DNA of 64,000 nt, from assembly GCA_965232255.1 (NCBI GenBank), contig OZ246962.1, positions 3,534,001-3,598,000 on the forward strand, in the 5' to 3' direction. Shown here one piece after another: positions 35,775 through 45,176 of the stretch. The DNA comes from Endozoicomonas sp965232255. GTDB taxonomy: Bacteria > Pseudomonadota > Gammaproteobacteria > Pseudomonadales > Endozoicomonadaceae. The notes under the pieces were generated by a model. The model worked only from the letters and a program-made list of their open reading frames with translations, ran no database searches and had not been told where the DNA came from. Every line of letters begins with the position of its first letter. The stretch's first letter is position 1. Both the position numbers and the translations under genes were made by a program.

Positions 35775-37883
35775 TCAGGTTCCAGTTAAGCCGACAATTC
35801 TTGGAGTGATCAGAAACAAACGTACCTGCTTGATTTTCGATGTCGACTGCGACCTGAAGACATGACCAAGTACCGGAATATCGCCAAGCACTGGGATCTT
35901 GGAGAACTTCTCTTCGTCTTGCTCTTTGTAGAATCCGCCAATCAACAGACTCTCTTGCTCGCTGATAATGGCTTGGGTGTTGATTGAGCTATTGGTAATT
36001 TCCGGCAGTTTCTGACCGACTTCATCCGTTCCCTGACTACCTGTACCGTCCTGAATATTGACACTCATATGAATGCGCCGACCAGCATCCTCCCGAACGA
36101 TTCGCGGCGTAACTTGTACAACAGTACCTGATGTTACCGGAAACAGTTCAGAGTCTTCGCTACCTGCCACTGATACGTAAAAAGTGCTGCTGTTGTCAAG
36201 AATGGCTTCGATATTGTCCAGGGTCAGAATCGATGGTCGGGAGACAATCTTCACCCGACCCTCGTCAGCCAGTAGTTGCAATTTGGCGGTAAACGAGCCA
36301 AGAGCAGTGGAAACAATAGTCGTATAATCTGCTGCGGTATTGGGAGTAAAGGAAAAGCTGGTGTCCCCGGAACTGCCCTCGTTGTTCCACTCAACCCCAA
36401 GTGCCTGCAAATCCTGAGTATTGATATCAATAATCGAAACACTGATCTCAATTTGTGAGGTTGGTTTATCGAGCGAGGCGATTAAATCTTCATACATGGG
36501 CATTTTTGATTCAAGATCGTGAACAATAATCGCGTTCAATCTTGGATCTGCATTAATATAGACGTCATCGGCCACTGCACCAGCATTCAACGGTTCCATA
36601 CCAGCCCCTGCTTTTTGTGCTGCTTGTGGATCACCGGAGGTAGTAACGCTCTCCATCGGGGTCACAGACGGACTAGGTAATCCCTGTCTGGTCACCTGGG
36701 CCACACCACCACCTTTGATGATGCGCGTCAGGATAGTGGCAATACCAGGAACTGTCAGCTGTTGCCCTCGGAAGGTGAATGACTTGTCGGTTGCCCAGGC
36801 GTACTTCAAAGGGAAAGTGCGCACGGTCAGTTTGCTCTTCTGGCGATCACCCTCTTTGCCATCAAGCAGCTCCGCGGTCTCGGAGATCAACTCAGTGTAG
36901 CGGGGTGGGCCGGAGATAAAGACGAGCCCTTCTTGAGGCTGCTCTTTCCAGAAAAAGCGGCCATCCCAGATGCCGATTTTCTTCAGCGTTTTCTTGAACT
37001 GGTCAACGGGTAGATAACTCAGGCTGATAATCTGTTGGGTTGACGCGCCGCCGTCGTAAACAAACAGAGTATGCCCGTCAAAGTACCAGATAAACCCGTA
37101 GATATTGGCCAGATGATCGAGAAAATCTACCGGTGTCATTGGGCCAATCTTGCCATTCACCAAGCCCTGAACTGCTTCAGAAATATTTATGGGCATGTAG
37201 TAACTGGCGGCAAAATTCTGCAATACGTCCTGCAAACTGTCGCCATTACCGAAATAGGCATAGGGACGCTCACCAAAAGCAGCCAGCGCCGGTGACTCGT
37301 CATCACCAATGGTTCCTGCAAAACCGTCCAAAGCATCCTGGATAGCGTCTTCTGCCGAGATAACCGAATTATTGCCAACAGGTGTTTGTCCCCCCAGATA
37401 ACTGTTGCCAGCATCCGACATGACGTTCTGCGGCGACTTTTTGCGAACAAAGTTATAATCAAACTCAGAGTTTGCCGCATAATGTATCGGGCTGTCGTCA
37501 GGTGAAATATCTGATTCCTTACCCGACAATAGTCCACGATTTACATCCTGGTCAGGACTCTTATACCCACCGACTCTATTCGGAAAGTTCCTGGCATCAA
37601 GCGGTTGATCCTGATCGGTAGAAACAAACTCAGGGTGCTCAATCTCAGCAGGAAAATAGATCACCTGTCCTACCCGCAACATCTGGGTGGTATCAAGCTG
37701 GTTGTAAAGCGCCAGCTCATTGATCTCAAACCCGTAACTGTCGGCGATGACTTGCAGAGTTTCTTGTGGGCGCACTATGTGCTTGCGGGTTTGTGGCTCC
37801 TCTGATGACCAGTTTGCTAACGCCGAGAAGCTGAGCGCCAGCAAAAATGACGGAATAATCAGAGAGTTTCTTATAAAGCCCAT
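35775..37883 (-). CDS. sctC: Type III secretion outer-membrane secretin with N-terminal LysM
   Basis: A 702-residue protein forming the outer-membrane ring of the injectisome. Signal peptide SLIIPSFLLALSFSALA comes first. A LysM-like domain (about 34-84: HIVRPQETLQVIADSYGFEI, then NQLDTTQMLRVGQVIYFPAE) follows. The N0/N1 secretin domains begin near 210 (YFGNGDSLQDVLQNFAASYY; GFIWYFDGHTLFVYD), then N3 (DPRLNAIIVHDL) and the pore domain ending with SKIPVLGDIPVLGHVFRS and VRLFLITPRIV. LysM is not part of the Ysc-type secretins I know and may bind peptidoglycan. ATG 37883 follows GGAGG. Divergent from sctX-sctY-sctV. Confidence 0.92.
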   Translation of the reverse strand: MGFIRNSLIIPSFLLALSFSALANWSSEEPQTRKHIVRPQETLQVIADSYGFEINELALYNQLDTTQMLRVGQVIYFPAEIEHPEFVSTDQDQPLDARNFPNRVGGYKSPDQDVNRGLLSGKESDISPDDSPIHYAANSEFDYNFVRKKSPQNVMSDAGNSYLGGQTPVGNNSVISAEDAIQDALDGFAGTIGDDESPALAAFGERPYAYFGNGDSLQDVLQNFAASYYMPINISEAVQGLVNGKIGPMTPVDFLDHLANIYGFIWYFDGHTLFVYDGGASTQQIISLSYLPVDQFKKTLKKIGIWDGRFFWKEQPQEGLVFISGPPRYTELISETAELLDGKEGDRQKSKLTVRTFPLKYAWATDKSFTFRGQQLTVPGIATILTRIIKGGGVAQVTRQGLPSPSVTPMESVTTSGDPQAAQKAGAGMEPLNAGAVADDVYINADPRLNAIIVHDLESKMPMYEDLIASLDKPTSQIEISVSIIDINTQDLQALGVEWNNEGSSGDTSFSFTPNTAADYTTIVSTALGSFTAKLQLLADEGRVKIVSRPSILTLDNIEAILDNSSTFYVSVAGSEDSELFPVTSGTVVQVTPRIVREDAGRRIHMSVNIQDGTGSQGTDEVGQKLPEITNSSINTQAIISEQESLLIGGFYKEQDEEKFSKIPVLGDIPVLGHVFRSQSTSKIKQVRLFLITPRIVGLTGT

Positions 37884-38127
37884 CAGACGCGTGCCTCCGT
37901 GCTCATGTCTGCTCCAGCTTATTCAACAGCGCTTAATGAATAGATGCCTTGTTTTGATTCAGAAATGTCAGTAAAAATCCGTTGCTTCCCACTGTATCGG
38001 AACGCGTAGGTCATTCCTCAGTGTTTCACCATAAAAATAATTGACGACAGTAAAGACCTTTACTCAAGCCATGTTGCCGCCGACATCTCAGTTACATACT
38101 CTCAACTTAAACAGGCAGGCTCCTTCA
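37884..38127. other. Divergent regulatory region of the type III secretion block
   Basis: About 240 bp between sctC and the chosen start of sctX. It must contain promoters in both directions. The sctX frame is open back to a TTG at 38041 and an ATG at 38071, neither with a binding site. No confident boxes. Confidence 0.45.
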
Positions 38128-38526
38128 ATGGCAGAATCAGTTTCTTTCGGTAATGGCATTTCCGGAATTTCCAGAGTCTCCACCACCCAAACGCATTCGG
38201 GCTACCCAGAGTCAAAATCCAATTTCCAGCCATCGGGGGAGAAGGTTGTCGACCACACTTGGCGGGCCCTTGATATGGGCCGTAACCTGGGGAGCCGCGA
38301 ACAGCGCTTTGCCACCAACATCAGCAACCAGAACAACTACTCCAGCCCCGAGGAACACCAACGCTTTACCGAAGAGGCGAAAAAGTTTCTCTCTTCTTTC
38401 ATACAACAGCAACCAGACGACAGCGTTAATGCCAAAGTCATGAAAGACGCCCTGACGGTGATCGAAAAAGCCAAGTCGGACAGTGACTATCTGATGATGT
38501 GTCGCAACGTTCTGATTGCCAGCTAA
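38128..38526 (+). CDS. sctX: SctX (YscX-like) type III secretion protein
   Basis: A 132-residue protein placed directly before sctY and sctV, the yscX-yscY-lcrD order of Yersinia. Sequence identity to YscX is low by eye, but the length (YscX 122), Ser/Thr-rich N-terminus and C-terminal helix with SDSDYLMMCRNVLIAS, similar to the DDRLLQIILNLL end of YscX, agree. YscX is an early secreted component required for needle assembly and bound by YscY. The start is uncertain: ATG 38128 gives the family length; ATG 38071 or TTG 38041 would add 19 or 29 residues. Confidence 0.7.
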   Translation: MAESVSFGNGISGISRVSTTQTHSGYPESKSNFQPSGEKVVDHTWRALDMGRNLGSREQRFATNISNQNNYSSPEEHQRFTEEAKKFLSSFIQQQPDDSVNAKVMKDALTVIEKAKSDSDYLMMCRNVLIAS

Positions 38527-38538
38527 AGGATAACAAGT

Positions 38539-38832
38539 ATGGATAAGCCACTGAAAACCTGGATGCTGTGCCAGGCCTCTTATTACCTGGAGTACCTGCA
38601 ACCGGAAAAAACCATCGCTCTGCTCAATGCCGTGCGCGCGGTAGACCGGGAAAACCCAGATATTTATCGCATGTTGAGCTATGCCTATCTACAGGCTGAG
38701 CGACCTGAAGAATCCATTCGCGCCGCCGATAATTTCCTAAAATATGCGCAGCCCGGCAGTGACGTACGGGCTATCAAATGGATTAAGGGGCGAGCCCTGC
38801 TCAAGAAGAAAAAAGCAGCCATGAGCCGCTGA
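38539..38832 (+). CDS. sctY: SctY (YscY-like) TPR chaperone
   Basis: A 97-residue small TPR-like protein (YYLEYLQPEKTIALLNAVRA; YRMLSYAYLQAERPEESI), in the place and size class of YscY (114). YscY is the chaperone of YscX and also contacts the export gate SctV. ATG 38539 follows AAGGA; 12 bases separate it from sctX. Presence of the X/Y pair marks the apparatus as Ysc family, since other injectisome families lack them. Confidence 0.82.
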   Translation: MDKPLKTWMLCQASYYLEYLQPEKTIALLNAVRAVDRENPDIYRMLSYAYLQAERPEESIRAADNFLKYAQPGSDVRAIKWIKGRALLKKKKAAMSR

Positions 38833-38877
38833 TCTTCATGACGGTAGCCTGCCCCCCATAATGGTGGCAGGACACTC

Positions 38878-40959
38878 ATGGCACAAATGTTACCCGGGCT
38901 TAATTTCGGGGGGAAAAATGACCTGGTGTTGGCGGGATTGTTAGTATCCGTCATCGGTCTTATTATTCTGCCCATGCCCACCCCTTTGGTGGATTTTCTC
39001 ATTGCAGTGAATATGGGGATATCTACCCTTCTGTTGATGACATCCATCTATCTGAAGTCGCCACTGGAATTCTCCTCTTTTCCTGGCGTGCTTCTGATCA
39101 CTACACTCTTCCGACTGGCGCTGTCCATCACCACCACTCGCTTGATTCTGTTGCAGGCCGATGCCGGTGAGATTGTCTACACCTTCGGTAATTTCGTGGT
39201 CGGCGGTAGCCTGGCAGTGGGTGTGGTTATCTTCTTGATTATTACCATCGTACAGTTTTTGGTCATCACCAAAGGTTCCGAGCGGGTAGCGGAAGTCAGC
39301 GCGCGCTTCTCGCTGGACGGCATGCCCGGTAAACAGATGAGTATCGACGCTGACCTGCGTGCCGGCGCCATCGAAATGGAAGAGGCACAACGGCGTCGGG
39401 AGCTGGTAACCAAAGAGAGCCAGCTGTTCGGTTCCATGGACGGCGCCATGAAGTTCGTCAAGGGCGATGCCATTGCGGGATTGATCATCATCTTCGTCAA
39501 CATCACCGCCGGTGTCGCCATCGGTACCAGCCAGGGTATGTCTGGTGGCGAGGCGTTACAGCTATATGCCATTTTAACTATCGGTGACGGTTTGATCTCC
39601 CAGATTCCGGCACTGCTGATCTCTATCACCGCTGGTATCATCGTTACCCGGGTATCCAACGAAGACGCCAAAGACCTCGGTAATGAAATCGGTACTCAGC
39701 TAACCAACAAGCCCAAGGCGCTAATGGTCGGTGGTGCGCTACTGATGGGTTTTGCCTTGATTCCTGGCTTCCCTACTTTGACCTTTATGAGTTTGGCCGC
39801 AGCCCTCGGCGGCGGTGGTTACTTCCTGATGAAACGAGTGGAAAGGGCAAGAACCGCCCAGGAAGAAGGTGGTATTCCCGCCATGGCTGCCGCCACTGAA
39901 ACTCCGGGCGAAGCGAAAACCCGGCTGGATCAGCAAGAAGAGTTTACTCAGACACTGCCACTGATTATCGATGTACCAACCTCAGTGCAAAAAACGCTAA
40001 ACACCAGCTCCCTGAACGAAGAATTACTGAAGGTGCGTAAGTCGCTGTACATGGATTTGGGCGTTCCTTTCCCCGGCATTCACCTGCGCTTTAACGATGC
40101 CATGGATGAGAACACCTACAGTATTTTGCTGCAGGAGGTACCCGTTGCCTCTGGCTATTTCAAGCCTGGCTCGCTATTTATCAGGGAAAGCAATGAGCAT
40201 CTGGATATGCTGAAAATTCCCTACGAAGTTGGTAAAACCTTCCTCCCCAGCCTGGATTCCCTCTGGGCCGATGAGAGTCAAAAGGACAAGCTGGAGCGCA
40301 ATAACATCAACTTTATGGACTCTCCGAAAATCCTTACCTATCACCTGGCCCATGTCCTGAAAAAATACGCCGAAGACTTTATCGGCATTCAGGAAACCCG
40401 CTACTTGCTGGAGAAAATGGAAAGCAGTTTCGGCGAGCTAATCAAAGAGGTACAGCGACTGTTGCCCGTCAACAAGATTACCGAGATATTCCAGCGTCTG
40501 GTGTCAGAGGATATCTCTATCCGTAACCTGCGCTCGATTTTGCAGTCGTTGGTAGTTTGGGGACATAAAGAGAAAGAAGTGGTACAGCTGACTGAATACG
40601 TGCGTTCATCGCTGAAGCGTTACATCAGCTACAAATACTCCAACGGCAAAAACATGCTGCCGGTTTATTTGCTGGATCAGGATGTGGAAGACACCATTCG
40701 CTCAGGCATCCGGCAGACGTCAGCCGGTAGCTACCTGGCTCTCGACCCGTCCACCTCCGCGCAGTTTGTAGAAAACGTCAAGCACTCCGTAGGTAAGATT
40801 GGTCACCTTGAACACAAGCCAGTGCTAATCACCTCCATGGACATCCGCCGCTACGTACGCAAGCTGCTGGAACTGGAAATCTACGACCTGGCTGTGCTTT
40901 CGCACCAAGAGTTAACGGAAGAGATCACGGTTCAACCACTGGGACGCATCTCCCTCTGA
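38878..40959 (+). CDS. sctV: Type III secretion export gate protein SctV
   Basis: A 693-residue inner-membrane export-gate protein (LcrD/YscV/FlhA family). About eight helices occupy the first 330 residues, with the conserved GLLVSVIGLIILPMPTPLVD start and the FHIPEP-like loop as ARFSLDGMPGKQMSIDADLR. The large cytoplasmic domain (about 360-693) forms the nonameric ring that receives chaperone-substrate complexes. The injectisome rather than flagellar branch is indicated by the sctX-sctY context. ATG 38878 follows GGCAGGA. No other apparatus genes follow; the rest of the system must lie elsewhere. Confidence 0.95.
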   Translation: MAQMLPGLNFGGKNDLVLAGLLVSVIGLIILPMPTPLVDFLIAVNMGISTLLLMTSIYLKSPLEFSSFPGVLLITTLFRLALSITTTRLILLQADAGEIVYTFGNFVVGGSLAVGVVIFLIITIVQFLVITKGSERVAEVSARFSLDGMPGKQMSIDADLRAGAIEMEEAQRRRELVTKESQLFGSMDGAMKFVKGDAIAGLIIIFVNITAGVAIGTSQGMSGGEALQLYAILTIGDGLISQIPALLISITAGIIVTRVSNEDAKDLGNEIGTQLTNKPKALMVGGALLMGFALIPGFPTLTFMSLAAALGGGGYFLMKRVERARTAQEEGGIPAMAAATETPGEAKTRLDQQEEFTQTLPLIIDVPTSVQKTLNTSSLNEELLKVRKSLYMDLGVPFPGIHLRFNDAMDENTYSILLQEVPVASGYFKPGSLFIRESNEHLDMLKIPYEVGKTFLPSLDSLWADESQKDKLERNNINFMDSPKILTYHLAHVLKKYAEDFIGIQETRYLLEKMESSFGELIKEVQRLLPVNKITEIFQRLVSEDISIRNLRSILQSLVVWGHKEKEVVQLTEYVRSSLKRYISYKYSNGKNMLPVYLLDQDVEDTIRSGIRQTSAGSYLALDPSTSAQFVENVKHSVGKIGHLEHKPVLITSMDIRRYVRKLLELEIYDLAVLSHQELTEEITVQPLGRISL

Positions 40960-41040
40960 AACCTCCACTCATCTGCTGGCAACGCATTTCAGCCAGCAGA
41001 CTGACTCTCCATCTCGCTGCTTCCCACGCATTCATCACCC

Positions 41041-41070
41041 AAAAAAATGTCCCCCTGAACGGGGGATTCA
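41041..41070 (-). terminator. Rho-independent terminator of the acetyltransferase gene
   Basis: On the leftward strand a stem of five C-G pairs plus A-T (41050-41066, loop GTTCA) is followed by ACATTTTTTT. It terminates the leftward acetyltransferase gene and may also stop sctV transcripts entering from the left. Confidence 0.75.
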
Positions 41071-41104
41071 TGTTTTATACGAAGAAATAAGAGGCGAGAA
41101 TAAA

Positions 41105-41620
41105 CTAACGAACCAAGGCAAAAACCAGCTGATCAATAAACTGCTCTTCTTTATAAACGTGCTTTTTCATTACACCCTCAAGCGCAAAACCACATTTTTC
41201 CAGCACCCGACGCGAGCCTTCATTGCGAGCCTGTACATCCGCATAAATTCGCACCAGCCCCATCTCGTCAAATGCGTACTCACAAACATTAGCAAGCGCC
41301 GAGGTCATGATTCCCTTACCCCAATGATCCTCAGAAACCCAAAAGCCGATCTCGGCCCCGAACCGGTGCACATCAAGCTGTACCACGAAACCAATCTCAC
41401 CGATCGCCTCCCCCTCAAAATCGATGGCAAAGCGCGTCTTGGTTTCGTGCTCTTTAACGTGCTGAACCCAAGCCCGGGCATGCTCAACAGTGTACGGGTG
41501 AGGGAAAGTATCCCGCAAATTTCTAGCTATTCTGTCGTTATTACCGTGTTTGGCCAGAGAGATCGCATCCCCATAAAGGAATCTTCTGAGGCAATAACCA
41601 TTACCTAAATCTATATGCAT
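41105..41620 (-). CDS. GNAT acetyltransferase, RimJ/RimL-like
   Basis: A 171-residue N-acetyltransferase. The acetyl-CoA motif is HWGKGIMTSALANVCEYAFD, followed by LVRIYADVQARNEGSRRVLE and KCGFALEGVMKKHVYKEEQF, characteristic of the RimJ/SpeG-like branch. Acceptor unknown. ATG 41620 has AGGA eight bases before it; the frame extends to 41731 but without a binding site and outside the family fold. Followed by a terminator. Monocistronic. Confidence 0.9.
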   Translation of the reverse strand: MHIDLGNGYCLRRFLYGDAISLAKHGNNDRIARNLRDTFPHPYTVEHARAWVQHVKEHETKTRFAIDFEGEAIGEIGFVVQLDVHRFGAEIGFWVSEDHWGKGIMTSALANVCEYAFDEMGLVRIYADVQARNEGSRRVLEKCGFALEGVMKKHVYKEEQFIDQLVFALVR

Positions 41621-42497
41621 ATCATTATCCTGATAGTCAGCTATCAGGTAACACATCGGCACAGGCACCGTGGGCTTTATTGACCGATCAATAGTCCAAA
41701 TTACAGCCTTAACGTACCGAGAATTATCCAATCAAGCTGAAGTTCTAAGTTTATTTAATCCATTTGGCGGGCTTGATTTTTCTAGAGGAAGACAAAGATG
41801 AAAGCCACAAACACCTTAGCGGTCAATTATAATACCCAAATTTAACTTTTCCTTTAAATCATCAGGAAATTTAATATTCCCGATGATAATTAAACAATCA
41901 CGATTCAAAGCGTGAGCACTTCGCAACCACCTGTTTTTTACTGGCAAATCTTCATTTTTCAGTCATTTTTCACAGGGTAATTACTAATTTATAGAAGGGT
42001 TTTCCCTGAATTCACCAGTGATTTTTAAGCAATTACAAAATTTCGGAAATTAGCGAATACGGCAGAGATAAAACTATAGCTCAGCGGAGAAAATAGCACA
42101 GCAGTCAGCCACTCTACCAGTCCTACTAGTTAGGTATTTTTCTCAACACGAGCTTGTGGCAAATGCTTTATTTGGTCAAATCTGGTTATTGTGGCGATTA
42201 AAGCGTGGTTGAACTGATGGCGCACATGCTTGCTCTGCACAGCAAAATGATCCGAGACCAACAACTCACTACCAACAACTCACTACCAAGACTGATCGCG
42301 CACATAATCGGCGATCCAAGGCAGATGTTGTCACCCAGGTTTTGGCAACTCCACCAAGGAGGACGGCTCTTTGCTGACCTCTCCTGTCAGCACTTGCCCT
42401 GAGCGCAGCAAGCCAACGGCACAGCAATAACGCTCCCGTGGCCGCGCGCTCCTGATGGCACAGACCATAAACAACGCTTGGTCCAAACCAACATGGC
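41621..42497. other. Long AT-rich region without a supported gene
   Basis: About 880 bp. The part from 41740 to 42180 is AT-rich and shows no sustained reading frame. From 42200 to 42500 overlapping short frames exist on both strands with higher GC, perhaps a worn gene fragment, which I cannot identify. A 14-bp tandem repeat lies at 42257. Confidence 0.5.
42257..42288. repeat. 14-bp tandem duplication
   Basis: ACCAACAACTCACT occurs at 42257-42270 and again at 42271-42284, then ACCA begins a third partial copy. Confidence 0.8.
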
Positions 42498-43997
42498 CTA
42501 GCCAACGTTCAACAAGTTAAACAACTCTTTGGGGACAGTCGATTTCTTCACCGACTCCTGACACTCGCTGCTGGCTTGTTGAGGAGCTGTTTTAACCCAA
42601 TTTGGCCACTGTGGATTTTGTCGGTCTGTATGCTCAAACTTGGGATTCTTCACCCGAACAACCACCGAACCCGCAGATGCATCAGCAATTCCAAACTGAG
42701 CATGATAACCAGAAGGCTCAGATTTGCTGTCCCGGTTATTGTTACCAATTCTACCGTGTGAAATAACGCCTTCTTCGTCATCAATACCAAACGCTGTATA
42801 CGGTGTGCCTACGTCGTCAGTTTCCGAGTAATCCGAAAACTCAACATTAAACCGCACATGGAACCAACCATTTTTAAGAGGCTCAGCGTAAATATATTTC
42901 ACATCCTGACGCTGATACTCACCATCAGTACAACACTTAGCTGCACCCAAAGGCGTTTCACTACCGGTAAAAGGAATATCGCAGTAATTGCCATCAGCCT
43001 TATAGGTACTGTAATCAGAGCGGGTTTTCACAGTAAAAAAGTGCTGTCCGTCGCGATGCTCCACGCGCATAGTCAGGGGTGAATCGCCACTGGTTTCAAA
43101 GCGCGCTCCCGTGGCCAGCAGTGCGTTGTACTCATCAACGGTGCTAGCTATCGACAATTTCTGAAGTTTGTTCGACGAATCAAGGTACTGCAACCCGTCG
43201 CTATGAGGTATTAGCCTGAAGACAGTAACGTTACCAGGGAGTCTCATATTTATCTGCATATCAAATTCCCCGTTATAATACTCTGTCCCACGGTTTCCAC
43301 AACCGTTCATAACAGCCCCGGTCGCCTTCGCCAGCTCAAGATTGTCTGCCCATGGTGAGCTGTCAAAGCCACCACTTTTTGTGATCGGATAGAAACAGTT
43401 GCTCAACTCAATATGATCCGTCCTCGCTTTCGGAGAGCCGAATGCTGGTATCCTGTGCTGGTTCTTGAAGCGGTAGACCGCCTCTCCCCGCTTGCTCTCC
43501 CCTTCAACCAGAAATCCTGGGTACTGTCCTCCGAGCCTGACAAACTCTCCATTGAGCGACAAATCATCAGGAATTAGCTTCTGCTCGATAGACCGCACGC
43601 TGCTGACAGGTGTTAGATAGCTGTGTAACTGCGATCTCTGTTTTGGTTTATCACCGTCGGGAACCATACTGGGGGATGTATTTTTAGTCGCCTCTGGCGG
43701 TGCAGTGCTGCTCTCTGCTACGGTGTTGTTTTTTTGTGCCTGCTCAATGGGACGCAGCTTAACCAGTCTTTTCAGGAGATCTTTAAATGATGTCTCTCCT
43801 CCGTTTTCTTCAAGCTCTTGAAAAAGTTTTATCCGTGCAGGATCAGCCGTCATCTCGGCCAATCGCCTGCCTACCATATCCAAGTCAAAGCCATGCTTGA
43901 TTAGCCTAGAAGCAAACGTCGACCCTGTAATGTTAGTGACGTTACCAATAGGTTGTAAAACAGACTGAGAATTTATCGGAGCATTACCTGATATCAT
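42498..43997 (-). CDS. Unknown protein with beta-rich C-terminal domain, effector candidate
   Basis: A 499-residue protein I cannot assign. ATG 43997 follows GGAGG (GTG 44012 is the alternative). Residues 1-140 are Ser/Thr/Pro-rich with a helical segment (GFDLDMVGRRLAEMTADPAR) and no signal peptide. From about 150 the sequence is beta-rich with many aromatic and Gly residues: FVRLGGQYPGFLVEG, EYYNGEFDMQINMRLPG, GWFHVRFNVEFSDYS, PYTAFGID and GYHAQFGIADAS, suggesting a jelly-roll like those of polysaccharide lyases or lectins. Four cysteines cluster at YCDIPF and KCCTDG. A polar, signal-free N-terminus joined to a folded domain, 1.5 kb from sctV, fits a type III substrate; this is inference. 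Confidence 0.7.
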   Translation of the reverse strand: MISGNAPINSQSVLQPIGNVTNITGSTFASRLIKHGFDLDMVGRRLAEMTADPARIKLFQELEENGGETSFKDLLKRLVKLRPIEQAQKNNTVAESSTAPPEATKNTSPSMVPDGDKPKQRSQLHSYLTPVSSVRSIEQKLIPDDLSLNGEFVRLGGQYPGFLVEGESKRGEAVYRFKNQHRIPAFGSPKARTDHIELSNCFYPITKSGGFDSSPWADNLELAKATGAVMNGCGNRGTEYYNGEFDMQINMRLPGNVTVFRLIPHSDGLQYLDSSNKLQKLSIASTVDEYNALLATGARFETSGDSPLTMRVEHRDGQHFFTVKTRSDYSTYKADGNYCDIPFTGSETPLGAAKCCTDGEYQRQDVKYIYAEPLKNGWFHVRFNVEFSDYSETDDVGTPYTAFGIDDEEGVISHGRIGNNNRDSKSEPSGYHAQFGIADASAGSVVVRVKNPKFEHTDRQNPQWPNWVKTAPQQASSECQESVKKSTVPKELFNLLNVG

Positions 43998-44480
43998 TTG
44001 ATGAACCTCCACGATTCAGTAGTGAGAATATCAATAAGCAATCCAGCAAAAACTCTATCCAAGCGGGATTAGTTTATTCGGTGATACCCATGACGTTGGT
44101 CTAATTGCTGAACTGAATTGACATAAACAAATACTCTTAATTTCACCGCATAGTCATTTCAACCTATCTGTTATTAACACACATAGACAACATTCAGATA
44201 AGTTTTTGATACAGGCAGTGGTAGTATTTTCAGTATGAAAGAATCCAGATATCTTCTTTTTCTGCCTTTGAGGGATTTCAATTCAGAGCTGACTGCGCAG
44301 GACACGAATCTTTTAGCATCAGCGCCTACGCCCAATATTGATTTGGATCGAGGCTACACAAAATTAACCGTTCTTATGATGATATGGCACAATCATGCCG
44401 TGCTGCCTGTTACTACACTGTTGCGTGCAAACAGAACAGAAGTGTGTTGCCAAATTATGTTCCAACCGAGAGAAGCCAGA
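43998..44480. other. Intergenic region between the 499-residue protein gene and tag
   Basis: 483 bp, AT-rich for the first 200. It must contain the promoter of the leftward 499-residue gene. A rightward 96-codon frame (44235-44525) overlaps the end of tag and is not supported. No stem-loop terminator stands out after tag. Confidence 0.5.
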
Positions 44481-45038
44481 TTATTTTGGATAAGCCGGGC
44501 AGCTGACCAAATGGTCATTTATTAAGCCCATAGCCTGCATATAGGCATAGCAAATGGTGCTGCCAACAAAACTGAATCCTCGCTTTTTCAGATCACGGCT
44601 CAAGCAATCGGAAATATCGCTGGTTGCGGGCACCTCATCCATGGTTTGCCAGTGATTCACAATGGGCTGATGATTAACAAAAGACCAGAGGTACTGACTA
44701 AAACTACCGAACTCCCGCTGAACATTTATAAATGCCTTAGCGTTATTAATGGCGCTCTCAATCTTGCGCCGATTGCGAATAATGCCCGTATCCCGCATAA
44801 GCCTTACCACATCCGGCTCTGTCATACTGGCAACCTGTCGAACATCAAACTGACAAAACGCTTTGCGGTAACCTTCCTGACGTTTCAAGATGGTGATCCA
44901 GCTCAGGCCAGCCTGAGCGCCCTCAAGCACCAGGAACTCAAACAGCACCCGATCATCGTGACAGGGAATTCCCCACTGCTCATCGTGGTAGCGAATATAA
45001 AGCGGATCGTTATGACACCAGCTGCATCGCACGTCCAT
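44481..45038 (-). CDS. tag: DNA-3-methyladenine glycosylase I
   Basis: Base-excision enzyme that removes 3-methyladenine from DNA. The 185-residue product matches E. coli Tag (187): RCSWCHNDPLYIRYHDEQWG with zinc-ligand cysteine and histidine, FEFLVLEGAQAGLSWITILK with the catalytic glutamate, YRKAFCQFD, DTGIIRNRRKIESAINNAKA, and SRDLKKRGFSFVGSTICYAY, then the zinc ligands H and C in NDHLVSCPAY. ATG 45038 follows GGGGA; upstream extension to 45098 is not family-like. Confidence 0.96.
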   Translation of the reverse strand: MDVRCSWCHNDPLYIRYHDEQWGIPCHDDRVLFEFLVLEGAQAGLSWITILKRQEGYRKAFCQFDVRQVASMTEPDVVRLMRDTGIIRNRRKIESAINNAKAFINVQREFGSFSQYLWSFVNHQPIVNHWQTMDEVPATSDISDCLSRDLKKRGFSFVGSTICYAYMQAMGLINDHLVSCPAYPK

Positions 45039-45176
45039 CAGCAAAATCCCCAGGCGATTCTTTCTACCAAGCGACCGCAAAAAGCCGCGCCAAAACAATC
45101 ATTTATTGTGAGTTTTCTGGCTAGCACAGGCAATGGCAGTTAAGATAGATATTTACTTATTTAAAGGCACAGATAT

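Noticed and set aside
42205..42505. Overlapping frames on both strands that could be a transposase remnant
   Set aside because: No motif of a known transposase family could be matched, and no terminal repeats are visible; left as unassigned.
44235..44525. 96-codon rightward frame before tag
   Set aside because: Overlaps the 3' end of tag on the other strand, has no binding site and no recognisable composition.
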